Origin: HTCC5015 sp051747425
GTDB taxonomy: Bacteria > Pseudomonadota > Gammaproteobacteria > HTCC5015
DNA length: 64,000 nucleotides
Direction of reading: 5' to 3'
Assembly (NCBI GenBank): GCA_051747425.1
Contig: JBNJGD010000005.1
Span: 62,001 to 126,000, forward strand
In this document: one piece after another, positions 33,111 through 40,971 of the stretch
Position numbering within the stretch: position 1 is the first letter of the stretch
Layout of the letters: the number at the start of each line of letters is the position of its first letter
Translations under genes and position numbers: made by a program
The notes under the pieces: generated by a model
Databases searched by the model: none
What the model was told of the DNA's origin: nothing
The model's input: the letters and a program-made list of their open reading frames with translations, nothing else

Positions 33111-34499
33111 CTAGTGAGCCGATATTCGCAAATTGGTCCCGGTCATATCCAGGCCGGAAATTTTGGCTATGCCCAGCAGGTTGCCCTGGTTGGCATTCAA
33201 GTAAGCTTCATTGAAATAGTTACCACTATCTGTTGCGCCGCGTATACCACCAGCGTCCCCCCCCTGGGTCTGCAAGGTCGGCACACCATTGCTATCCAGT
33301 GTGGCCGGCCCCAGTTGCAAAGCAAACTCCAGGTCCGAGCTGGTAATCAAGGGCGAGACGACCAACGCTGGTGGGCGACCACCTCCGCCAGCGTCCACAT
33401 CCAGGCGAATGCCCGGCTCACCAGTAATCAGGGCATCCATGTTAAACAGTGCATCACCATCCTGGATATTGGTCACACCAAGATCCATCACATAGTCGCC
33501 ACGGAAACGCACTTGCACGGCGTTACCGCCAGCGGCCGTATCCACCGTAATACTGGTGCCACCGGGAATCCGGTTAATAAAGTCGGCCACCGTATTGCCA
33601 TCGGTCTTAGGCGCAAAGGCCTCGTCGGACATCCCCAAACCAAAGCTGATCAACTGGTCTTCGATGGGCGTTAGCACAATAGACGGCGTACCGAATGCAC
33701 CACCGGAGTCCGCCTCACCGTAAAAGGCGCCCGTCAAACGCATATCGTATATATTGAAAAACCCCGGGCTACCACCATCATAGCCATCCTCATCCCCAAG
33801 GAAAATGTCCAAGCCACCGTTGGCAAAGGGATTGCCCGGATCCTCCGAGGGGAAGGCCATTTCCACCACCAGAGCCGCAGTGGTTACCGCCGGGTCCGGG
33901 GCAGTAACCGAAATCCAGCCGGTACTGGGGTATTTAAAACCTATGTCGGCCAGCTTGGTACCATCGGCGTTGTCGACAAGGTCATTGGCCGGGTCGGCCA
34001 CAATGCCCCACTCCCCGACTGAGGCCAGATCGTTACCCGGCTCCAGGGAGAGTACAAAACCGGGGCGGCCAGTCGGCCCAAAGCCACCAGCTCCATCCGA
34101 GCCCGGGACATCAGAGTCAAAATCCAAAAAAATCGGGTCGGACTCAAATACCAGATTCTGCAGCACAAATGCCCCATTGGGAGCGAGCGCATTATTGTCG
34201 ATGTTGCCGTCGCCGTCTATATCGGCGTTCAGAGCCACCTCGTCGACACCGCGGTCATCAACGATTTTAAGGTCTACCCCGCGAACCGTCTGATTCAGCT
34301 GTATGTTATCTGCCGGCCGATCGATATTGTAGTTATGCTGGGCGCCGTCCGGGGCGCTGTCGGGAAAATCCATGGTTAAACTAAAGCCAGCCTGCCCGCT
34401 CACTTCTCCCATCGCCTGCTCGTCCATAGGCTGCAATGCCCCCAGAGCGGGGGCAGCACAGATCAGGTACAACGAAATTGTGGCGATAGCGCGTTTCAC
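33111..34499 (-). CDS. Large secreted DUF6160-type protein
   Basis: 462 residues. Signal peptide (MKRAIATISLYLICAAPALG), then LQPMDEQAMGEVSGQAGFSL, the DUF6160 start pattern. The long Gly/Asp-rich beta-type body contains DIFLGDEDGYDGGSPGFFNI, which parallels ISLGDDDGYTG...GYLNIFDV in the smaller neighbour. It ends in ISAH, and the neighbour ends in QAH. Probably exported to the cell surface as a filament or matrix component. A terminator-like hairpin separates it from the first gene, so it may be made in smaller amounts. Confidence 0.75.
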   Translation of the reverse strand: MKRAIATISLYLICAAPALGALQPMDEQAMGEVSGQAGFSLTMDFPDSAPDGAQHNYNIDRPADNIQLNQTVRGVDLKIVDDRGVDEVALNADIDGDGNIDNNALAPNGAFVLQNLVFESDPIFLDFDSDVPGSDGAGGFGPTGRPGFVLSLEPGNDLASVGEWGIVADPANDLVDNADGTKLADIGFKYPSTGWISVTAPDPAVTTAALVVEMAFPSEDPGNPFANGGLDIFLGDEDGYDGGSPGFFNIYDMRLTGAFYGEADSGGAFGTPSIVLTPIEDQLISFGLGMSDEAFAPKTDGNTVADFINRIPGGTSITVDTAAGGNAVQVRFRGDYVMDLGVTNIQDGDALFNMDALITGEPGIRLDVDAGGGGRPPALVVSPLITSSDLEFALQLGPATLDSNGVPTLQTQGGDAGGIRGATDSGNYFNEAYLNANQGNLLGIAKISGLDMTGTNLRISAH

Positions 34500-34590
34500 G
34501 GTGATTTATGCAGCCTGTTAGAGCGGTATACCGCTTCGTGTTTGTGTCTCTCTTTGCGCTGTATACCCTATAAAACCGGGTACACAGGGC

Positions 34591-34622
34591 AAAAAGAGAG
34601 GGTTACCCCAGGGGCAACCCTC
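34591..34622 (-). terminator. Terminator/attenuator after the first gene of the envelope cluster
   Basis: On the minus strand GAGGGTT and AACCCTC form a 7-bp stem around a GC-rich loop, followed by TCTTTTT. It lies 12 nt after the stop of the 151-residue gene. It would let the first gene be made in excess over the downstream five. Confidence 0.75.
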
Positions 34623-34633
34623 CGCCAGAACGC

Positions 34634-35089
34634 TTAGTGCGCCTGGATGGTCTGGGTCATGCCAGCAGGCAGGGCGATGCGAACATCCGCCATCTTGTTG
34701 CCGCCAGTGTTTGTGGGCGCTGTGTTGTTAGCATCAGCCACACCCAGAGCGAAGGTGATGGTCATGGCACTTTCCTGCTCGAGAACGATAGCGTTGGCAC
34801 CGCCGTCGAAGTCGATGTTGATGGTGCCTTCGTTCTGAACATCAAAAATGTTCAGGTAACCAGCAGAACCATCAATAGTGGAAACAGAGGAACCTGAACC
34901 TGTGTAGCCGTCGTCGTCACCCAGAGAAATGTCGATACCTTCAGTACCGGCAAAGTCTGTGGTGATGGTGAAACCGGCTTGACCAGTAACGGCTTCCAGA
35001 GAAGCGTCGTCCATAGCCTTCAGCTCAGCCTGGGCACCAAAAGAAGCGGCAACAGCAGCTGCCAGAGCAGTAGTTTTTACGAATTTCAT
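34634..35089 (-). CDS. Small secreted DUF6160-type protein (candidate major subunit)
   Basis: 151 residues. Signal peptide (MKFVKTTALAAAVAASFGAQ), then LKAMDDASLEAVTGQAGFTI. The body is Asp/Gly/Asn-rich without Cys (ISLGDDDGYTGSGSS and GYLNIFDVQNEGTINIDFDG) and ends TQTIQAH. CAGGAG lies 10 nt before the ATG. It is the first gene of a six-gene leftward cluster, with its own terminator, which fits an abundant structural protein. Function inferred from context only. Confidence 0.8.
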   Translation of the reverse strand: MKFVKTTALAAAVAASFGAQAELKAMDDASLEAVTGQAGFTITTDFAGTEGIDISLGDDDGYTGSGSSVSTIDGSAGYLNIFDVQNEGTINIDFDGGANAIVLEQESAMTITFALGVADANNTAPTNTGGNKMADVRIALPAGMTQTIQAH

Positions 35090-35126
35090 ATGATTTAACT
35101 CCTGAATTAAAAACGAATTACAGTTC

Positions 35127-35144
35127 GATTACATCGATGTAATC
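35127..35144. promoter_or_regulatory. Perfect 18-bp palindrome upstream of the secreted-protein gene
   Basis: GATTACATCGATGTAATC is its own reverse complement. It lies 38-55 nt before the start codon of the 151-residue gene, in the expected promoter or leader. A likely operator (or mRNA hairpin) for the cluster. Confidence 0.6.
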
Positions 35145-35342
35145 AGAGCCACGGCGGAGTAATACTGCTTTTAGCTCCCCCCCGAGAACTCTGTTTGAAG
35201 AATCTATAACAGCAAATACCCCAGTGCAAGCACTTTTTAAATCACCTTATTTAGTTTGGCAGTGGGCAAAAAGCCCAGCTGCGCCGCGTGACGGGATGCT
35301 GCCGGCTTGAAGGTTTCCCAAATAATGCCCGCAGACTACCCG

Positions 35343-36143
35343 CTATATTCGCAACGATGCCTCAGCCGCCAACACAGACTCCCCAAGCCGCCGCCCCAAC
35401 ACGCCGTAACGCCGCTCGCTAAAGACCAGTTCACCGTCGGGGGCCTGTGTGACCACGCTGGCACTGCGCGTGCCGTAAACCAATGAAGCCACAAACAGGG
35501 GCGACAAACGACGCTCCCAGGCCAGGGGGACTCCGGTATCCGGCAGCTCCCCGTCCGGCGGGCGCCAGCGGTCTTCCAGAAGACCGGCCAAATCCCGGCG
35601 CAAAACATTGGCACTCTGGACATCACCCGTTCCCAACCGGTCATATTGCTCGAGTAACGCCTCAAAACGCCCTTTTGCCCGAACCACTTTGGGCCAGGGC
35701 GTGTCCAGCAGGTGATTGCTCAAACCGTAGATCCCGGCGGGCAATTGCCGCACTTCCCCGCTCACATGGCCGTAATACCACAGCTCGTTACCCGCCTTGA
35801 GCAACAAATTAAACCCTTCGTAACACTCGGCCCGGCCAATCAGCCCCTCTATATAGTCCTTTGGATGCAAGTCGCCGTGAATAAAGTCACGAACAATATG
35901 ACCGCGACTGACCGGACTTTCAGGTGCAGTGGGCGGGTTGCGGTAGTTGGTCAGAGCGGCAAACCGGCCGAACTGATCAGCGGCCATCCAGTAGCCACCC
36001 TGCCTGAGGTCCCGGCCGGCCATCACGCCGCCTTCGCGCCAGGTCAGAGACTCTGTGCGGCGAGCGTAAAATTCGTCTCGATTGGCCGCCACGGCCAGCG
36101 GCAGGCCTTCAACGGCCTGATGGGCAATTAAAATCGTGCACAT
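35343..36143 (-). CDS. NRDE/TANGO2-family protein
   Basis: 266 residues starting MCTILIAHQAVEGLPLAVAA, with the diagnostic NRDE at 21-24 (AANRDEFYARRTESL) and Cys2. Further family motifs: GGYWMAADQFGRFAALTNYR and GIYGLSNHLLDTPWPKV. An Ntn-hydrolase-like fold with N-terminal Cys is expected. The exact role in bacteria is unclear (haem or lipid handling has been proposed for eukaryotic TANGO2). Confidence 0.92.
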   Translation of the reverse strand: MCTILIAHQAVEGLPLAVAANRDEFYARRTESLTWREGGVMAGRDLRQGGYWMAADQFGRFAALTNYRNPPTAPESPVSRGHIVRDFIHGDLHPKDYIEGLIGRAECYEGFNLLLKAGNELWYYGHVSGEVRQLPAGIYGLSNHLLDTPWPKVVRAKGRFEALLEQYDRLGTGDVQSANVLRRDLAGLLEDRWRPPDGELPDTGVPLAWERRLSPLFVASLVYGTRSASVVTQAPDGELVFSERRYGVLGRRLGESVLAAEASLRI

Positions 36144-36336
36144 TTATGACTCCAGTTACCGGGGCATTTATTGAATGACAGACACTGCTATTCATTATAT
36201 CCAAGGGAAGTGGCTGTGCCGCGTGCGTCCGTGCCACCTGGCAACACCAGTCAGCACAAAGGCCACCCGTTTCGGCCAATCCCCAATATCGGTAAAATGC
36301 CAACTTTACACCCCAATTGAAGGAGATTATCCACAC

Positions 36337-37086
36337 ATGCGCCGCCATTTATTCACTGTGCTTGCCTTGAGCGCCACCCTGCTGTTGGCCACTAACGCCA
36401 ATGCCGAAGAGGAAAAAAACTGGTCCGGCGAAGGCGAACTCGGCTTCAGCACCACCTCGGGCAACTCCGAAACCGAAACCCTGAGCAGCAAGCTGGGCAT
36501 CGACTACAAGAAAAACCTCTGGGGCAACCAGTTTGATGTCGACGCCATTCGCACCGAGAGCGAGGTCACAGACCCCGATACCGGCGCTCTGCGCACGGAA
36601 AAGACCGCCGACCGCTATGTCATCACCAACAAACTGACCCACGACATCAATGACGACTGGTACAACTTTCTCAACGGCCGCTACGAAGACGACGAATTCA
36701 GCAGCTTTGAATACCAGGCCAACGCCACCGCCGGTTTTGGTTGGCGCGCCGTAAATAACGACTTCACCACCCTCGACCTCGAAATCGGTGCCGGTTACAA
36801 GGAAGACAAAATCCGCAGCACCGGCGAGACCGAAGACGGCGGTGTCGGCCGCTTGTTCCAGAGCCTGAGCCACGAACTCAGCGATAGCGCCAAACTCAGC
36901 CAAAGCCTGCTCGCTGAAGGCAACAGCGACAATACCTACAGCGAACTCAATGCCGGCCTGCGCGTCGCCATCAACGGTGCACTGGCCCTCAAACTCAGCC
37001 ATACAGTCAAGCACAACTCCAATGTCACCCCCGGCACCAGTGAGTACGACCGCATTACCGGCGTGAATCTGGTCTACGGGTTTTAA
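36337..37086 (+). CDS. DUF481 (YdiY-like) outer membrane barrel protein
   Basis: 249 residues from MRRHLFTVLALSATLLLATN, preceded by AGGAG. After the signal peptide (ending ANA) come NWSGEGELGFSTTSGNSETE and alternating beta-strands, ending VNLVYGF with the C-terminal F. This matches the DUF481 salt-induced outer membrane protein group. A longer upstream frame is not credible because it would bury the signal peptide. Followed by a GGGAGAGGG hairpin and a dispersed repeat. Confidence 0.9.
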   Translation: MRRHLFTVLALSATLLLATNANAEEEKNWSGEGELGFSTTSGNSETETLSSKLGIDYKKNLWGNQFDVDAIRTESEVTDPDTGALRTEKTADRYVITNKLTHDINDDWYNFLNGRYEDDEFSSFEYQANATAGFGWRAVNNDFTTLDLEIGAGYKEDKIRSTGETEDGGVGRLFQSLSHELSDSAKLSQSLLAEGNSDNTYSELNAGLRVAINGALALKLSHTVKHNSNVTPGTSEYDRITGVNLVYGF

Positions 37087-37100
37087 CCCCCTCTCCCTGG

Positions 37101-37123
37101 CCCTCTCCCAACTGGGGAGAGGG
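37101..37123. terminator. CCCTCTCCC/GGGAGAGGG hairpin
   Basis: A 9-bp perfect inverted repeat with a 5-nt loop, 14 nt after the DUF481 stop. A near copy follows sat at 38,558. No T-run; a repeat-derived hairpin rather than a standard terminator. Confidence 0.5.
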
Positions 37124-37154
37124 AATTCCGGAAAGCTCAGCCACCTCTTTGGCC

Positions 37155-37228
37155 GTCATCGCGAGGAGCTGGCGACGAAGCGATCTGCCGAACCGTTCAG
37201 CAGGTTGCTTCGCTTCGCTCGCAATGAC
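37155..37228. repeat. Dispersed inverted repeat, family A copy 1 (GTCATCGCGAGGAG...CAATGAC)
   Basis: About 74 bp beginning GTCATCGCGAGGAG and ending GCTTCGCTCGCAATGAC, with complementary ends. Other copies at 50,667, 53,671 and 56,324, always intergenic. Confidence 0.85.
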
Positions 37229-37343
37229 CAACCGCTTAATAACAAAAAGCAATAAAAACATAATCTGATATTCAAATCGGTTTATTCCCTCTGTGGTAGA
37301 GTCCGCACCATTCTCAATACACTCAAAATACACAGGAGCCACC

Positions 37344-38555
37344 ATGCCCGGACTGATCAAACCCCATGGCAGCGATGTTCTTTTGCCCCGCCTGCTCGAC
37401 TCTCAGGCGGCTGAAATAGCCCGCAGCGAAGCCGCAGACCTGCCAAAAGTCGAATTGAGCTCGCGGGAGTTCGGCGACCTGATCATGCTGGGCATTGGCG
37501 GCTTTACCCCGCTCAAGGGCTTTATGAACCAGACCGACTGGGAGGGCGTTTGCCGGGACATGAAAACCGCCGACGGCCTCTTCTGGCCCATCCCCATCAC
37601 CCTGTCCACGGATGCCGACACCGCCGACTCCCTGAACGAGGGCGACAAGGTCGCCCTGACTTTTGACGGCGACATCGTCGGCACAATGAACCTGGAAGAA
37701 AAGTACACCATCGACAAGGCCTTTGAGTGCGAACAGGTTTTCACCACCACCGACGAAGAGCACCCGGGCGTGAAAATGGTCATGGCCCAGGGCGAGGTCA
37801 ACCTGGCCGGTGCCGTGGATGTCTTCTCCCAGGGCGACTTCCCCGAGCGCTTTTCCGGCATTTACATGACCCCGGCCGAGACCCGCGCCGAGTTTGAAAA
37901 GCGTGGATGGAAAAATGTCGCCGCCTTTCAGACCCGCAACCCCCTGCACCGCTCCCACGAGTACCTGGTAAAGATTGCCATCGAGATCTGTGACGGCGTG
38001 ATGATTCACTCCCTGCTGGGCAACCTCAAACCCGGCGACATCCCCGCCGATGTGCGCTCCGAGGCCATTGGCACTCTGGTCGACAACTACTTTGTCGACA
38101 ACACGGTGCTGCAGGCCGGCTACCCCCTGGACATGCGCTACGCCGGTCCCCGGGAGGCCCTGCTCCACGCCGTATTCCGCCAGAACTACGGCTGCACCTA
38201 CCTGATTGTAGGCCGCGACCACGCCGGCGTCGGCGACTACTACGGCCCCTTCGACGCCCATGAGATTTTCGACAAGGTGCCCGAGGGCGCCCTGTTGACC
38301 CAGCCGCTGAAAATCGACTGGACCTTCTGGTGCAAGGCCTGCAACAGCATGGCCTCGATGAAAACCTGTCCCCACGACGCCGAGGACCGATTGCTGCTGT
38401 CCGGCTCCAAGCTGCGCAAACTGCTCTCAGAAGGCGGCGAGGTACCGGAAAACTTCAGCCGTCCCGAGGTGCTAACCATTCTGCGCCGCTACTACGAGGG
38501 CCTGGCCGACGACCAGCGGGTGGAGGTCAAACTGACGGGCGCGTCGGCTCAATAG
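37344..38555 (+). CDS. sat: ATP sulfurylase (sulfate adenylyltransferase, single-subunit)
   Basis: 403 residues from MPGLIKPHGSDVLLPRLLDS (CAGGAG upstream); the longer frame upstream is not needed. Family motifs: FQTRNPLHRSHEYLVK (substrate-binding and HxxH), LLGNLKPGDIP, GRDHAGVGDYYG and SGSKLRKLLSEG. It makes APS from ATP and sulfate. The zinc-type Cys segment FWCKACNSMASMKTCPHDAE is present. It works with the APS reductase at 47,516 and the sulfite reductase downstream. Confidence 0.96.
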   Translation: MPGLIKPHGSDVLLPRLLDSQAAEIARSEAADLPKVELSSREFGDLIMLGIGGFTPLKGFMNQTDWEGVCRDMKTADGLFWPIPITLSTDADTADSLNEGDKVALTFDGDIVGTMNLEEKYTIDKAFECEQVFTTTDEEHPGVKMVMAQGEVNLAGAVDVFSQGDFPERFSGIYMTPAETRAEFEKRGWKNVAAFQTRNPLHRSHEYLVKIAIEICDGVMIHSLLGNLKPGDIPADVRSEAIGTLVDNYFVDNTVLQAGYPLDMRYAGPREALLHAVFRQNYGCTYLIVGRDHAGVGDYYGPFDAHEIFDKVPEGALLTQPLKIDWTFWCKACNSMASMKTCPHDAEDRLLLSGSKLRKLLSEGGEVPENFSRPEVLTILRRYYEGLADDQRVEVKLTGASAQ

Positions 38556-38557
38556 CG

Positions 38558-38578
38558 CCTCTCCCGTGAAGGGAGAGG
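38558..38578 (+). terminator. CCTCTCCC/GGGAGAGG hairpin after sat
   Basis: An 8-bp perfect stem with loop GTGAA, 2 nt after the sat stop. Same sequence type as at 37,101. No T-run. Confidence 0.5.
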
Positions 38579-38588
38579 GGTGAAGACG

Positions 38589-38660
38589 GTAGGGCGGACG
38601 CGGCGCAGGCCGCTTCCGCCGGACAAGTGGCGGAGGTGCCTTCGGCACTTCCGCCCTACG
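38589..38660. repeat. Dispersed palindromic repeat, family B copy 1 (GTAGGGCGGACGCGGC)
   Basis: Begins GTAGGGCGGACGCGGC and ends GGCACTTCCGCCCTACG, so the ends pair, with an inner GGCGGAGGTGCCTTCGGCAC block. Near-identical copy at 48,884, and an inverted partial copy at 50,751. Confidence 0.85.
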
Positions 38661-38684
38661 GCTTTGTCACCGCAATGACAAAGC
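38661..38684. promoter_or_regulatory. 9-bp inverted repeat upstream of cysI
   Basis: GCTTTGTCA CCGCAA TGACAAAGC, about 55 nt before the cysI start. Could be an operator, a leader hairpin or the flank of the adjoining repeat. Confidence 0.4.
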
Positions 38685-38739
38685 GTGCCACAATGACTAT
38701 CAATAGATACTGAACACAGACAAACGAGCGACTGATTAT

Positions 38740-40398
38740 ATGTACCGCTACAGCCCGAAAGACCAAAAGCTGATTGACGAACGCGTCGAGCAGTTCCGCG
38801 ACCAGGTGCGCCGCAATCTGGCCGGCGAGCTGAGCGAGGACGAATTCCGCCCCCTGCGCTTGCAGAACGGACTCTACTACCAGCTCCACGCGCCCATGCT
38901 GCGCATTGCCATCCCCTACGGCATGCTCTCCTCCGACCAGCTGCGCCGCCTGGGCGACTGCGCCAAGCGCTACTCGAAGGGCTACGGCCACTTCACCACG
39001 CGCACCAATATGCAGTACAACTGGCCGCAGCTGGAGGATGTCCCGGACCTGCTCGGCGAGCTGGCAGAGCGCCATATTCACGCCATTCAGACCAGCGGTA
39101 ACTGCATCCGCAACACCACGGTGGACCAGTTTGCCGGCGTGGCCAAAGACGAGATAGAAGACCCCCGCCCCTACTGCGAGCTGATTCGCCAGTGGTCGAC
39201 CTTCCACCCGGAGTTCGCCTATCTGCCGCGCAAGTTCAAGATCGCCGTGAGCGGCGCCAGCAGCGACCGGGCCGCCGTCAAGTGGCACGACATCGGCCTC
39301 TACCTGGTGAAAAACGACGCCGGCAACACCGGTTTTGCCATCTGGGTTGGTGGCGGTATGGGCCGTACACCGCTGGTGGCTCAGCAGCTTTACGATTTTG
39401 TGCCCAAGAGCGACCTGCTGTCGCGGCTGGAAGCCATCCTGCGCATCTACAACCTGCAGGGCAATCGCGACAACAAGTTCAAGGCCCGCATCAAGATTCT
39501 GGTCAAGGCCCTGGGCATCGACAAAATGCGCGAGCTGGTCGACGCCGAGTGGGAGGCCATGGACAAAAGCGGGCTGGTTCTCGAGGACGAGCAGGTCGAG
39601 GCCATGAAGCAACACTTCACCAGCCCCGACTACGACCCGAACGCGGCCGAGGCCAGCGACCTGGACGCGCGCAAGGCCGAGAACCCCGAGTTCAGCCGCT
39701 GGGTGGTCAATAACGGCACGCGCCACAAGGTGCCCGGCTATCGCGCCATGACCATTTCCCTGGCCCACGCCGACCGCGCCCCCGGGGATGTCACCACCGA
39801 GGAAATGCACGCCCTGGCCGACCTCGCCGACGAGTACAGCTTTGGCGAGATCCGCGTGACCCACGACCAGAACATCGTCTTTACTGATGTCCGCGAGGCC
39901 GACCTGTTCCCGCTTTGGCAAAAGCTGACTGACATCGACCTGGCGCGCAGCAACATCGGCCACCTGACTGACATGATCTGCTGCCCCGGCCTGGACTACT
40001 GCGGCCTGGCCGACGCCCACTCGATCCCCATTGCCAAAGCGATCAACGACTATTTCGACGACATCGACTATGTCCACGACATCGGTCATCTGGAGATCAA
40101 GATGTCCGGCTGCATGAATGCCTGTGGCCACCACCACGCCGGCCACATCGGCATCATGGGCCGGGAGCGCAAGGGCGAGGAATACTACGCCATCCAGATT
40201 GGCGGCTCCCGGGAGCGCGACGCCGACGCCGCCAAGGTCGTGGGCAAGCCGGTCAAGGCAGACCAGGTCGCCCCGGCGGTCAAAACCCTGCTGGATGAGT
40301 ACCTCAATCTACGCGAGGGCGAAGAGAGCTTTATCGAAACCTACCAGCGCGTGGGCATCGCCCCGTTCAAAACCGCATTCAAGGCAGTGGCCCAATGA
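38740..40398 (+). CDS. cysI: Sulfite reductase hemoprotein (nitrite/sulfite reductase family)
   Basis: 552 residues. The siroheme/[4Fe-4S] ligands are present: C415-x5-C421 (CPGLDYC) and C458-x3-C462 (GCMNACGHH). Two ferredoxin-like half-domains (GYGHFTTRTNMQYNWPQLED and SFGEIRVTHDQNIVFTDVRE) precede each 4Fe-4S/siroheme region. It reduces sulfite to sulfide. No flavoprotein subunit (CysJ) is nearby, so a ferredoxin or other donor is likely. Overlaps the DUF934 gene by 4 nt. Confidence 0.95.
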   Translation: MYRYSPKDQKLIDERVEQFRDQVRRNLAGELSEDEFRPLRLQNGLYYQLHAPMLRIAIPYGMLSSDQLRRLGDCAKRYSKGYGHFTTRTNMQYNWPQLEDVPDLLGELAERHIHAIQTSGNCIRNTTVDQFAGVAKDEIEDPRPYCELIRQWSTFHPEFAYLPRKFKIAVSGASSDRAAVKWHDIGLYLVKNDAGNTGFAIWVGGGMGRTPLVAQQLYDFVPKSDLLSRLEAILRIYNLQGNRDNKFKARIKILVKALGIDKMRELVDAEWEAMDKSGLVLEDEQVEAMKQHFTSPDYDPNAAEASDLDARKAENPEFSRWVVNNGTRHKVPGYRAMTISLAHADRAPGDVTTEEMHALADLADEYSFGEIRVTHDQNIVFTDVREADLFPLWQKLTDIDLARSNIGHLTDMICCPGLDYCGLADAHSIPIAKAINDYFDDIDYVHDIGHLEIKMSGCMNACGHHHAGHIGIMGRERKGEEYYAIQIGGSRERDADAAKVVGKPVKADQVAPAVKTLLDEYLNLREGEESFIETYQRVGIAPFKTAFKAVAQ

Positions 40399-40859
40399 GC
40401 GAGACGCACTACATCATCAAAAAACAACGGGTCGTAGAAGACCACTTCCAGCGACTGGGCATGGACACGCCGGTTCCCGAAGGCGATATCATTGTGCCCT
40501 GGGCGCGCTGGCAACGGGAGCACGAGGCCCTGCGCGGCCACAACGGCCGCATTGGCGTCTCGGTCAACGGCGAGAACGACATCTACGCTATCGGATCCGA
40601 ACTGATCCACTTCGACCTGATCGCCCTGGAATTCCCCCAGTTTGCCGACGGCCGCTGCTACAGTTTTGCCCGGCTTCTGCGCCAGCGCTTTGGCTACAAG
40701 GGCGAGCTGCGCGCCGTGGGCAATGTGCTCCGCGACCAGATCTTCTACATGCACCGCTGCGGCATCGACGCCTTTGAACTCGAGCACGGGCGCAGCTTTG
40801 ACGACGCCCTCAGCGCCTTTGAAGACTTCAGCGACAGCTACCAGCCCGCCGTGGTTTGA
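40395..40859 (+). CDS. DUF934 protein, sulfite-reduction accessory
   Basis: 154 residues: IIVPWARWQREHEALRGHNG, FPQFADGRCYSFARLLRQRF, GELRAVGNVLRDQIFYMHRC and GIDAFEL are typical of DUF934. It is almost always encoded next to the CysI-type hemoprotein in gammaproteobacteria and is thought to serve as its partner. Translationally coupled (ATGA overlap). Confidence 0.93.
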   Translation: MSETHYIIKKQRVVEDHFQRLGMDTPVPEGDIIVPWARWQREHEALRGHNGRIGVSVNGENDIYAIGSELIHFDLIALEFPQFADGRCYSFARLLRQRFGYKGELRAVGNVLRDQIFYMHRCGIDAFELEHGRSFDDALSAFEDFSDSYQPAVV

Positions 40860-40971
40860 TTTCCCCCGGGGGATCGCCATCCCCCGGAGTCCACCCCTGC
40901 CCAGCCCTGCTTTTTTGCGGTAGTATTTGCCGACTACAGGCTAAATCTCACCCACAAAACAGGCAGTACCC

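Noticed and set aside
38656..40146. A 496-codon open frame antisense to cysI, and a 350-codon one antisense to sat (37,323-38,375)
   Set aside because: Both are mirror frames of unmistakable sulfur genes with intact cofactor motifs.
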